This document shows positions 1-5,718 of a DNA stretch of 45,995 nucleotides, piece after piece. A model generated the notes under the pieces. That model was not told where the DNA came from. It saw only the letters and a list, made by a program, of their open reading frames with translations, and ran no database searches. This DNA is from a virus. The translations under genes were made by a program, and so were the position numbers. The stretch's first letter is position 1, and the number at the start of each line of letters is the position of its first letter. Where the stretch lies: the IMG/VR virus record IMGVR_UViG_3300009433_001898, positions 1-45,995 of that record; one strand, given 5' to 3'.

Positions 1-301
1 AATCACCATTACCATCAGGTATCATCTTAACACTCGCGATGCCTAGAGTTTCTCTCCAAGCATCCATAACGAATCCATCGTTAACTGAGATGCAATATAC
101 CTCATCAATATTATTCTCCAGCAACTCAGGATACATCCTTTCATATGCTGGAAGTTGAAAGTTACTACAGATGGGAGTGAATGCTCCAGGGACAGAAAAT
201 ACAACTACCCTCTTGTCCGCAAAAAATTCTGCAGTGCATGATTTAATAAAAGTTTTCTTCGACCAATCGTAATAGGTAAAGATAACGTCAGGAATTCGCA
301 T
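1..301 (-). CDS. Peroxiredoxin (Prx5-like), partial
   Basis: The gene starts at 301 and runs off the left edge, so only about 100 N-terminal residues are visible. They contain PGAFTPICS at about residues 38-46, the peroxidatic-cysteine motif of the Prx5/AhpC-TSA family (the TxxC signature is intact), followed by a typical thioredoxin-fold segment (VYCISVNDGFVMDAW). The family reduces hydrogen peroxide and alkyl hydroperoxides using thiol donors. In an infected cyanobacterium this would relieve light-driven oxidative stress. The start overlaps the end of the upstream gene by 14 nt. The family call is firm; the resolving cysteine, if any, cannot be judged from this fragment. Confidence 0.85.
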   Translation of the reverse strand, partial: MRIPDVIFTYYDWSKKTFIKSCTAEFFADKRVVVFSVPGAFTPICSNFQLPAYERMYPELLENNIDEVYCISVNDGFVMDAWRETLGIASVKMIPDGNGD

Positions 302-554
302 GATGTGGTTTGTGCTCTCGGTTTAGTGGTTGGGATGGCTCAAATGGTGAACGGGAAAGGTTCTTAATTACAACGAATGCATCCTTATTATATTTACGCA
401 CACCGTATGGTGTTGCCCATTTTTTGTTGTAATCCTCACCTTGGTGGATACCAGAAACAACTGTGCCACCAACTTCAATTACAATGTTGTCATGTCTGAC
501 ATCCCATCCAAGATCATGGATGGTATTCCAGAGATCCTCTTGTGAAAAATCCAT
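288..554 (-). CDS. Hypothetical protein, 88 aa
   Basis: I do not recognise this family. It is a small soluble protein with an acidic N-terminal helix (DFSQEDLWNTIHDLGW), a beta-rich middle (NIVIEVGGTVVSGIHQG) and a basic His-containing tail. The ATG at 554 is preferred over an in-frame TTG 21 nt upstream that would overlap the hli gene. It lies between hli and the peroxiredoxin and overlaps the latter by 14 nt, so all three are probably co-transcribed from the promoter at 796-824. Confidence 0.7.
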   Translation of the reverse strand: MDFSQEDLWNTIHDLGWDVRHDNIVIEVGGTVVSGIHQGEDYNKKWATPYGVRKYNKDAFVVIKNLSRSPFEPSQPLNREHKPHHANS

Positions 555-561
555 ACAAGTT

Positions 562-771
562 TCAAATAATACCAAAGAATAGTTTACCAGTAAATGCGTA
601 TGAAATCAATGCTGCAACGAATCCCATCATAGCAGTGCGACCGTTTAACTTCTCTGCCCTCTCTGCGTATGATTCATAACCATAACGCTCTGCATCAGTT
701 TGAGAAATATACATTTGAGGTTCCTTAGCAAACAGGTTTTGTTGTCCTTGCTCGTTTGTTGTAACAGTCAT
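562..771 (-). CDS. hli: High-light-inducible protein
   Basis: This 69-residue protein carries the chlorophyll-binding signature of the Hli/CAB/ELIP family, AEKLNGRTAMMGF at about residues 38-50 (ExxNGRxAMxGF), followed by one transmembrane helix (VAALISYAFTGKLFFGI). Cyanobacterial Hlips bind chlorophyll and carotenoid near photosystem II and dissipate excess energy. Phage copies are thought to protect photosynthesis during infection. The roughly 30 residues before the motif are polar and stromal-like. It is the first gene after a consensus sigma70 promoter (796-824), which indicates early expression. The gene is of host origin and common in marine cyanophages. Confidence 0.95.
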   Translation of the reverse strand: MTVTTNEQGQQNLFAKEPQMYISQTDAERYGYESYAERAEKLNGRTAMMGFVAALISYAFTGKLFFGII

Positions 772-795
772 TTGTAAAGTTTCGTAACGGTCATA

Positions 796-824
796 ATTAT
801 ATATAAAAGATTAAGTTTTGTCAA
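796..824 (-). promoter_or_regulatory. Sigma70-type early promoter upstream of hli
   Basis: Reading on the minus strand, a perfect TTGACA (819-824) is separated by exactly 17 nt from a perfect TATAAT (796-801). The predicted start is near 789, about 18 nt before the hli ATG. Host RNA polymerase should use it without any phage factor. Confidence 0.88.
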
Positions 825-827
825 CCA

Positions 828-1133
828 TCAAGTGTAGTTGTCAAATGAGATCACGTCAGCACCCTCTGACCCAAACGAGACTGACTGTGCTGCCCCCTGA
901 GAGTATCCTCCAAAACCAGGGTCAACATACTCACTACTAAGATTAAAATTGTAATCGCTAGGGAAGTTTGCTGTAAGATCTGGATCCTCAGGACATGCTT
1001 CATAGATGTGAAGCATCCCATTGTAGTGCCTCCACATCTCAGAGAGATGCTGAGGAGGAAAGTTTGTATCATCAATAGCACTATGAAGAGCAACCTTCAG
1101 AGCATTAACTGCGATCTTCAATTCAGATTTCAT
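828..1133 (-). CDS. Hypothetical protein, 101 aa
   Basis: I do not recognise this protein. The N-terminal half is helical (MKSELKIAVNALKVALHSAI, then a WRHYNGMLHIY segment). The C-terminal half is Gly/Ser/aromatic-rich (DPGFGGYSQGAAQSVSFG) and looks disordered. The ATG at 1133 overlaps the end of the preceding gene by 11 nt, consistent with an operon. Its end at 828 lies just upstream of the hli promoter, so transcription of this group may stop or pass through there. No catalytic motif is visible. Confidence 0.7.
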   Translation of the reverse strand: MKSELKIAVNALKVALHSAIDDTNFPPQHLSEMWRHYNGMLHIYEACPEDPDLTANFPSDYNFNLSSEYVDPGFGGYSQGAAQSVSFGSEGADVISFDNYT

Positions 1134-1380
1134 TTCTAATTACCTCATTTTTTACATAGCATGGCACACCAGCAGGATCTAACCATTTGGTATACTCAAA
1201 GTCAGTCATAGCAGTATCTAACTGCATTGCATTATCACACAGATACATATCCCTATACTTTCCAGTATACGAATCAATCTTCTGGATACGATAGTCTGGT
1301 TTACCATTGATCTCAAGGATACCAGACTGGACATAGCGATAGGGGAATCGCTCTAGGAAGACAATAGGCTTGTGCATCAT
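1123..1380 (-). CDS. Hypothetical protein, 85 aa
   Basis: I do not recognise this protein. It is rich in aromatic residues (FLERFPYRYVQSG, YTGKYRDMYLC) with beta-strand character and no membrane segment. The start overlaps the preceding small gene in an ATGATG arrangement, so either ATG (1380 or 1377) could be used; the second has a GGAA upstream. The end overlaps the next gene by 11 nt. Tight packing on the same strand supports a real gene. Confidence 0.65.
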   Translation of the reverse strand: MMHKPIVFLERFPYRYVQSGILEINGKPDYRIQKIDSYTGKYRDMYLCDNAMQLDTAMTDFEYTKWLDPAGVPCYVKNEVIRNEI

Positions 1381-1541
1381 TTCCGAAGTGTCTGTAGATA
1401 TGATAGCACAGTTTCTCGGACTGTCATCAGATCATCGAAACATTCTTGGTTGTGAGCACATGATCGTAGCTTAGGGTCAGGTTTGTGGACAGACTCCATA
1501 AAGAGATGCACTGCCCTATTCCATTTTTCATCTTGATCCAT
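1377..1541 (-). CDS. Small hypothetical protein, 54 aa
   Basis: This short reading frame starts at an ATG at 1541 (residues MDQDEKWNRAVHLFMESV) and ends in a TGA that overlaps the start of the next gene. The product is mostly helical and charged, with two cysteines in SCAHNQECFDDL. It exactly fills the space between a 2OG oxygenase gene and the next hypothetical gene, the usual pattern for genuine small phage genes. The function is unknown. Confidence 0.65.
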   Translation of the reverse strand: MDQDEKWNRAVHLFMESVHKPDPKLRSCAHNQECFDDLMTVRETVLSYLQTLRK

Positions 1542-1553
1542 TTAAATTTTTCC

Positions 1554-2162
1554 TCAGATAAACGAAAACCAACCAGTGATAATTGTTTTTTCAGACGTGG
1601 GTGATACTCTACCTCTATGGGTATGGGTCCAGTCTGCTGGCCAAATAACAGTATATCCCTTTTGGGCAGGGACATATTTATCTTGATGATACCATTCCGT
1701 GCCACCATCAGGCACATCATTTAGGTATGTCATAAAGACTAAATGCCTGAAAGTATTTCCAGGCAAAGCATTTGATCTCTCAGTATGCCACTTTTTAAAC
1801 CCACCATCAGGTGGGTAGCATTGCATACTGAGAGGCTCATCAACACGAAAACGAGAGGTCTCACAAAAAGGATACCTCTCAACATAATTATTTAAAACTC
1901 CCTGTAGGGCATTCATATAATTTTGAATCTCAGGAATAGCAAGTTGAAAAGGGATGTGTAAGTCTAATGACTCTTTGTAGTCTCGGTCAACTACAACATC
2001 ACCTTCTCGATATACTTGCCCCTCCTGAGGATTCAACAGGTTTTGATTGCGCCAGAAAAATATCAATCCATCAACGACAGACTCATCGATAAAGTCGCCC
2101 CAAATAAAATCGGATCTCTTTTCGCAAAATCTATTTTTGTAAAGTGTTATTTCTTCTGTCAT
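1554..2162 (-). CDS. 2OG-Fe(II) oxygenase (prolyl-4-hydroxylase-like)
   Basis: This 202-residue protein has the double-stranded beta-helix signature of 2-oxoglutarate/Fe(II) dioxygenases: metal ligands in KWHTER (H126, E128), then FMTYLNDVPDGGTEW (143-157), the P4H-type strand that precedes the second half of the fold, and ADWTHTHRG (distal His about 180/182, basic residue after it). The first acidic ligand is Glu rather than the usual Asp, an uncommon but known variant. The family couples 2OG decarboxylation to substrate hydroxylation. The substrate is not inferable. It is one of six such genes in this window. Confidence 0.85.
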   Translation of the reverse strand: MTEEITLYKNRFCEKRSDFIWGDFIDESVVDGLIFFWRNQNLLNPQEGQVYREGDVVVDRDYKESLDLHIPFQLAIPEIQNYMNALQGVLNNYVERYPFCETSRFRVDEPLSMQCYPPDGGFKKWHTERSNALPGNTFRHLVFMTYLNDVPDGGTEWYHQDKYVPAQKGYTVIWPADWTHTHRGRVSPTSEKTIITGWFSFI

Positions 2163-2256
2163 AATCCATCCCGACCAGGGTGAGTTTTGTGCCGTCCCAA
2201 GGCAGGGTCAAAATGACTCCACCAGGGTAAGATTTACGTCGTTTCCAGGACGCCAT
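2131..2256 (-). CDS. Possible small basic protein, 41 aa
   Basis: A short frame starts at an ATG at 2256 (MASWKRRKSYPGG, then LTLPWDGTKLTLVGMDYD) and ends inside the start of the 2OG oxygenase gene, overlapping it by 32 nt and the upstream gene by 23 nt. It fills an otherwise empty 71-nt gap, and its composition (basic N-terminus, beta-like middle) looks protein-like. The overlaps and short length make it tentative. No function can be assigned. Confidence 0.45.
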   Translation of the reverse strand: MASWKRRKSYPGGVILTLPWDGTKLTLVGMDYDRRNNTLQK

Positions 2257-2458
2257 CTGCAATCAAATTATCAATTAGAATCGTGTAATCTTCTTCAACA
2301 TTAATCCCCCAGAAGTGGACATGTCTATTGCAGTTATCGCTATAAAAACGACATAGTGCAGCGAAGAGAAAAGGATACTCAGTGTCAAGGGCAATATTAC
2401 CATTAACAGTATCTTTTAGTAGTTGAAGACTTTCTCCAAATCGATCTCTAACAGTCAT
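2234..2458 (-). CDS. Hypothetical protein, 74 aa
   Basis: I do not recognise this protein. It is a mostly helical small protein (MTVRDRFGESLQLLKDTV; YPFLFAALCRFYSDNC; EEDYTILIDNLIADGV). The start at 2458 has a good ribosome site (AGGAG about 8 nt upstream), lying in the spacer between it and the tRNA gene. It is probably transcribed together with the tRNA. Confidence 0.7.
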   Translation of the reverse strand: MTVRDRFGESLQLLKDTVNGNIALDTEYPFLFAALCRFYSDNCNRHVHFWGINVEEDYTILIDNLIADGVLETT

Positions 2459-2499
2459 GACTGCTCTCCTTTTTTGGTTTGACCAACGCCCGAAGGCGA

Positions 2500-2573
2500 C
2501 GATTCAGGTAGGATTCGAACCTACGACCGAGGCATTAGAAGTGCCTTGCTCTATTCCACTGAGCTACTGAACC
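2500..2573 (-). tRNA. tRNA-Arg (anticodon UCU)
   Basis: The minus strand folds as a 74-nt cloverleaf. The acceptor stem is GGTTCAG/CTGAATC, the D arm is GCTC/GAGC, the anticodon stem is AGGCA/TGCCT with loop CTTCTAA, and the T arm is GTAGG/CCTAC around TTCGAAT. The anticodon is TCT (UCU in RNA), reading AGA and, by wobble, AGG. CCA is not encoded. A stable GCC-TTCG-GGC hairpin follows immediately at 2488-2497 and may mark the 3' end. Phage tRNAs of this type support AGA codons that AT-rich phage genes use more than their hosts. Confidence 0.95.
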
Positions 2574-2581
2574 AAAGATGG

Positions 2582-3187
2582 TCAGTCCTCAGGGTGAGCA
2601 GCATAAACTTTAACAATAGGATCGCCTTGCCACATACTACGTTTTACTCTATCCACTTTACCTCTCAAATTGAATGATACAATGGTGCGTCGTTTGTCTG
2701 TGTTGTTTGCCAATGCTTCATGTGCAATAGTTGATGGGAAAATAATTAGTTGACCCTCATTTACAGGTGGCTCAAACACTTCAAGTCTACCATTCCAAGG
2801 ATTTAACCATGGTGAATAGAATTGAGTTGCCGAATGAAATCTAGGATCAAACTCAACATACATTATAGCAGACCATCCACTATGCCCATGGTTATGAATG
2901 CCATGGTTGTGTCCTTGATATGCCTGCTGAAACCACATGTCAGTAAACTCTACCTTACGTTGATCTGTAAAGTCTTTCAGGTATGGAGTAATGATGTCAA
3001 TGATAGTGTCTCCATAAGAAGGGACATCTTCATCTTCCATATTCAAAAAGAAATCCGTATAGACATTGCCATCAAGCATGGCATCTGTCAACTCAGGGAG
3101 AGCATCAAGGATTCTTTTTTTATTTGTGGGCCAGTTGTTGATCTCATAATGAATCAACGGCACCGAAAACATACTGTGTACTGTCAT
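2582..3187 (-). CDS. Putative 2OG-Fe(II) oxygenase (HxH type)
   Basis: This 201-residue protein resembles the phage family usually annotated as putative 2OG-Fe(II) oxygenase (Pfam 2OG-FeII_Oxy_5). It has a histidine-rich metal region (GHNHGIHNHGHSGWSAIMYV), then EGQLIIFPSTIAHEAL with the distal His, and finally RRTIVSFNLRG, where an Arg would bind the 2OG carboxylate. The acidic ligand of the classic HxD motif is replaced by His, as in other members of this family. It lies directly downstream of a small gene with which it shares an ATGA start/stop. The substrate is unknown. Confidence 0.75.
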   Translation of the reverse strand: MTVHSMFSVPLIHYEINNWPTNKKRILDALPELTDAMLDGNVYTDFFLNMEDEDVPSYGDTIIDIITPYLKDFTDQRKVEFTDMWFQQAYQGHNHGIHNHGHSGWSAIMYVEFDPRFHSATQFYSPWLNPWNGRLEVFEPPVNEGQLIIFPSTIAHEALANNTDKRRTIVSFNLRGKVDRVKRSMWQGDPIVKVYAAHPED

Positions 3188-3315
3188 GAAATTTCTTGTA
3201 ACTCTCGAATACGAATTGCTAATGCTTCTGCGTTAGCTTGATTACCTTCTTCAATTTCCAAATGGAGTTGATCAACTAAAAACTCCACAATCTCTTCTAG
3301 AAATTGAGTGTCCAT
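3184..3315 (-). CDS. Small acidic helical protein, 43 aa
   Basis: A short frame starts at an ATG at 3315 (MDTQFLEEIVEFLVDQLHLE) and ends in TGA overlapping the ATG of the 2OG oxygenase (ATGA junction at 3184-3187). The whole product is predicted as one or two amphipathic helices with acidic character. A consensus sigma70 promoter at 3338-3366 places the start only about 15 nt into the transcript, which strongly supports it as the first gene of an early unit. The function is unknown. Confidence 0.7.
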   Translation of the reverse strand: MDTQFLEEIVEFLVDQLHLEIEEGNQANAEALAIRIRELQEIS

Positions 3316-3337
3316 GCTTCCCCTGCGTAACTCTTCA

Positions 3338-3366
3338 ATTATATATGAAGAATAAGATCAGGTCAA
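3338..3366 (-). promoter_or_regulatory. Sigma70-type early promoter
   Basis: On the minus strand TTGACC (3361-3366) is followed after exactly 17 nt by TATAAT (3338-3343). The -35 box overlaps the stop codon of the upstream nuclease gene. It should drive the 43-aa gene, the 2OG oxygenase at 2582 and the tRNA-Arg. Confidence 0.85.
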
Positions 3367-3695
3367 CCCTTAAAATTTTTAATAAACCATTCGGCATCCA
3401 CTACAACCAGAGCCTTCTTACGATTCTTTTTCATAAAAAGAATGGGCTCATAGTCTCCTGAGTTGGCAGTTGCCTGATCGTATGCATCGTATACATTGAG
3501 TTTCTCTACATTCTTACACTCAATACTGAATGGAAATTTCTTTCTGGCATCTCTTGCCATGATTAGATCTTCTCCACCTGCACCCATAGATCTAGATTCT
3601 ATGTCTTCTGGGTGGACATCCCTGTGCTCTATCAACATGTCCCTAACCCATTTCTGGAAATTCCTTCCTTTAGCTTTCGCACTTTGAGGTTTCAT
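3363..3695 (-). CDS. PD-(D/E)XK endonuclease, Holliday-resolvase-like
   Basis: This 110-residue protein shows the core of the PD-(D/E)XK nuclease fold: a basic N-terminal helix (KGRNFQKWVRDML), an acidic site in SMGAGGEDLIMA (Glu42/Asp43), the catalytic strand FSIECKN (ExK, Glu59 and Lys61), and a final segment ALVVVDAEWFIKNF. The length and order match small archaeal Hjc/VRR-type nucleases. It likely cleaves branched or damaged DNA. The upstream terminator at 3712-3734 separates it from the preceding gene, and a late-type CTAAATAG sits at 3737-3744. Substrate specificity is inferred only. Confidence 0.75.
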   Translation of the reverse strand: MKPQSAKAKGRNFQKWVRDMLIEHRDVHPEDIESRSMGAGGEDLIMARDARKKFPFSIECKNVEKLNVYDAYDQATANSGDYEPILFMKKNRKKALVVVDAEWFIKNFKG

Positions 3696-3711
3696 TTACA
3701 CATACTCTATT

Positions 3712-3734
3712 AAAAAAGACCCCTTGTGGGGTCT
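3712..3734 (-). terminator. Rho-independent terminator after the DUF4278-like gene
   Basis: On the minus strand AGACCCC-ACAA-GGGGTCT forms a 7-bp stem with a tetraloop followed by six T. It ends transcription of the gene at 3761-3907. It belongs to a recurring stem family in this genome (see findings). Confidence 0.88.
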
Positions 3735-3736
3735 CT

Positions 3737-3744
3737 CTATTTAG
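3737..3744 (-). promoter_or_regulatory. Possible late promoter CTAAATAG
   Basis: The octamer CTAAATAG, the form found upstream of other late-type genes here, lies just before the terminator stem and 42 nt before the nuclease start. A start site about 10 nt downstream would fall inside the hairpin, so a late transcript would lack one arm. Spacing is longer than at the better cases, so this is tentative. Confidence 0.4.
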
Positions 3745-3760
3745 TCACTACGTGGATCGC

Positions 3761-3907
3761 TTATCGCGATGCAACTGCATACTTACGCTCGACCTTAACA
3801 CCACGATACATAAGATCGTGATTGCGAGTTTGGGTTTGCTCTGACAGTACCTTTGCCTTGTAAGTTTCAGCGTTGTACTGTTGTCCTCGGTATGTGATCT
3901 GTGTCAT
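3761..3907 (-). CDS. DUF4278-like small protein, 48 aa
   Basis: The protein begins MTQITYRGQQYN and contains a second, related element LMYRGVKVERKYA. The (L/I)-x-YRG motif near the N-terminus and a second YRG near the C-terminus are the hallmark of DUF4278, a family found mainly in cyanobacteria. This suggests acquisition from the host. The ATG at 3907 is used in preference to a longer reading upstream that would overlap the next gene and lacks support. The product is followed by a strong terminator. No biochemical function is known for the family. Confidence 0.7.
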   Translation of the reverse strand: MTQITYRGQQYNAETYKAKVLSEQTQTRNHDLMYRGVKVERKYAVASR

Positions 3908-3948
3908 GTTATGTACTCCTGAAAGTGAGGTGGTTAAACCCCGTTCCT

Positions 3949-4113
3949 TCAGTCGTGTGCGTCCCAAGGGTAGCAATCAGGTGTTGATTCCTTCATGACC
4001 TCAATCAATTCTACCTTCATTTCTGGAGGAAGATTCTCATTTGTTCTCATCCGAAGCATAACTGCATCAGCTTGAGCACATGTGAGTGATGAATAGAATA
4101 ATAATTCTAGCAT
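3949..4113 (-). CDS. Small conserved-looking phage protein, 54 aa
   Basis: The frame starts at an ATG at 4113 and encodes MLELLFYSSLTCAQADAVML, then an acidic helical middle (LPPEMKVELIEVMKES) and a C-terminal PDCYPWDAHD. The hydrophobic N-terminus followed by CAQA resembles a short signal or membrane-insertion segment, and the tail has a second cysteine. I believe similar small proteins occur in other cyanomyoviruses, but cannot verify this here. The function is unknown. Confidence 0.7.
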   Translation of the reverse strand: MLELLFYSSLTCAQADAVMLRMRTNENLPPEMKVELIEVMKESTPDCYPWDAHD

Positions 4114-4233
4114 GGGATGAACGGCTCCGTTCCGCGACTTACTTGCGTCCTGTGGCGTCTTTCTATGCTATGTGCATAACGAATACCACCATGGATGAAC
4201 GTATGGATAGTATACACCATCCAATACTATTTA

Positions 4234-4383
4234 TCAAGTTTTCCTTTTTTTCGACTTCGTGCTCTTCTTTTTAGTGGTCTTACCCTCTTCAACTCTTGCT
4301 TCAGACTGCACAAAAACTTCAAGTGGTCCCGTATACCACTGGTCGGGTCCTGGCCAGGTGATCCTGGCACTTTCTTTTCCCAA
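4234..4383 (-). CDS. Possible small basic-tailed protein, 49 aa, TTG start
   Basis: Directly downstream of nrdB a frame starting at TTG (4383), preceded by a strong GGGGAGG ribosome site at about 8 nt, encodes KESARITWPGPDQWYTGPLE followed by EVFVQSEARVEEG and a Lys/Thr/Ser-rich tail. No ATG gives this frame without overlapping nrdB. A competing ATG frame on the same strand (start about 4399) gives a very basic, less protein-like product. It is not a glutaredoxin, which often follows nrdB in relatives. The function is unknown. Confidence 0.5.
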   Translation of the reverse strand: MGKESARITWPGPDQWYTGPLEVFVQSEARVEEGKTTKKKSTKSKKRKT

Positions 4384-4414
4384 CTTCTTTTCCTCCCCAT
4401 TATTAAAGCACTTC

Positions 4415-5551
4415 TTATAATTTAAAATCCGAGAAAGTAGTTGCTTCCACATCTTGTTTGATGCCCCCAACAATATAGGACTCAATCTCAGTTTCCTGAG
4501 GAGCATTCTGTTGACCTTTACTATTCAACCAATGCTCAGTCCATGGTAGGGGATTATTTTTAGCAGGGATATCATAAACTGGATCAATACCAATCGCTTT
4601 CATACGACGGTTAGCAACCCACTCAACATATTGTGCTAGTAGTCTTTCATTAAGACCAATCATAGATCCCTCAGCAAACAAATAATTTGCCCACTCTTTC
4701 TCTTGCTCCACTGCATCTATAAACATCTTACGGACATTCTCTTTCTCCTCTCCTGCAATCACTTGCATGTCGGGATCATCACCCTCTATCCACTTCTTCA
4801 TAATCTTTTGAGTCAATACAAGATGTTGAGATTCGTCTCTTGCAATGAGAGAAATGATCTTGGCAGATCCTTCCATAAGTTTGAGCTCACCAAATGCAAA
4901 ACTGCAAGCGAAAGAAACATAAAAACGAATACCTTCCAAGATATTGACATTGGCAATAGCAAGGTAAAGTTTACGCTTTACTTCCTTAAGTGTGATGTCA
5001 CGAGTTGGTGAACCAATCCAATCTTCACTCCACATATCACCTGCTGCCCACTCAGTAGCAGCATCTATGAATTCATTGTATGCTTTACATACAGACTTAG
5101 CACGAGAGAGGATCTTATCATTATCCAAGACAGAATCAAATACTTCTGAAGGATCAGGATAAATGTTTTTGATAATATGAGTATATGATCTGGAGTGAAT
5201 CTGCTCCATGAATTCCCATACACCCATAGCACCTTCCAACTCAGGCAATGAGCAGTATGGAGAGAATGCCATTCCAGGACCACGACCTTGCACTGAGTCT
5301 AGAAGGATTTGGTATTTAAGATTTGATGTATAGATATGCTTCTGTTGATCTGAAAGAGTTTTATAGTCTGCCCTATCTTTCTGCAAAGAAACTTCTTCAG
5401 GTCTCCAGAAATATCCAAGTTGAGTTTGTGTCAACTTATCAAAATCTGGATACTTGTATTCATCGTATCTTTGCATTCCAAGAGGAGCACCAAAAAACAT
5501 AGGTTGCTTTTTAGTGTTGACCTTCTTGTCGTTAAATACCGTTACTCCCAT
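4415..5551 (-). CDS. nrdB: Class Ia ribonucleotide reductase, beta subunit
   Basis: This 378-residue protein is the radical-generating small subunit that, with NrdA, reduces ribonucleoside diphosphates to deoxynucleotides. The di-iron ligand motifs are visible: EFMEQIHSRSYTHI (Glu/His of the first ExxH) and RDESQHLVLTQKI (second ExxH), with an additional Glu in NILEGIRFYVSF. The length is close to T4 NrdB (388). The C-terminal tail that docks to NrdA is present (DVEATTFSDFKL). It starts 10 nt inside the end of a 58-aa gene that separates it from nrdA, so all three are probably co-translated. Confidence 0.97.
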   Translation of the reverse strand: MGVTVFNDKKVNTKKQPMFFGAPLGMQRYDEYKYPDFDKLTQTQLGYFWRPEEVSLQKDRADYKTLSDQQKHIYTSNLKYQILLDSVQGRGPGMAFSPYCSLPELEGAMGVWEFMEQIHSRSYTHIIKNIYPDPSEVFDSVLDNDKILSRAKSVCKAYNEFIDAATEWAAGDMWSEDWIGSPTRDITLKEVKRKLYLAIANVNILEGIRFYVSFACSFAFGELKLMEGSAKIISLIARDESQHLVLTQKIMKKWIEGDDPDMQVIAGEEKENVRKMFIDAVEQEKEWANYLFAEGSMIGLNERLLAQYVEWVANRRMKAIGIDPVYDIPAKNNPLPWTEHWLNSKGQQNAPQETEIESYIVGGIKQDVEATTFSDFKL

Positions 5552-5718
5552 GTAGTCTCCTTTGGTTGTGCGTTGGTGCCAAAATTATTGACGTAATTTA
5601 AAAAACTATTGATTCGTGGATTAATACCAAATGAGTCACACACTGCAAGCCAGGACTCGAAGTCCTCTTGCAGATCTTTTGTTAATTCAAGTGTTACTAT
5701 TCTTGGAGCATCAGACAT
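5542..5718 (-). CDS. Small protein between nrdA and nrdB, 58 aa
   Basis: The start at 5718 overlaps the nrdA stop by 8 nt and the end overlaps the nrdB start by 10 nt, so it is translationally coupled to both. The product (APRIVTLELTKDLQEDFESW, then DSFGINPRINSFLNYVNNFG) looks like a short beta strand followed by two helices, similar in layout to ribbon-helix-helix or small adaptor proteins. I do not recognise a family. Its fixed position suggests a role linked to ribonucleotide reductase or use as a spacer in expression control. Confidence 0.75.
   Translation of the reverse strand: MSDAPRIVTLELTKDLQEDFESWLAVCDSFGINPRINSFLNYVNNFGTNAQPKETTWE

Noticed and set aside
4107-4220. 37-codon minus-strand frame (MVYTIHTFIHGG...) before the 54-aa gene
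   Set aside because: It has a GGATGG near its start and fills a gap, but the product is short and the late-type box is too close (7 nt) to the ATG. Not enough support to call it.
4234-4383. Glutaredoxin or thioredoxin (nrdC) downstream of nrdB
   Set aside because: Relatives often have one here, but no CxxC motif or thioredoxin fold pattern is present.
4234-4506. 90-codon reading of the frame after nrdB, starting inside nrdB
   Set aside because: The extra N-terminal part is out of frame over the conserved NrdB C-terminus; only the TTG-started 49-aa version is kept.
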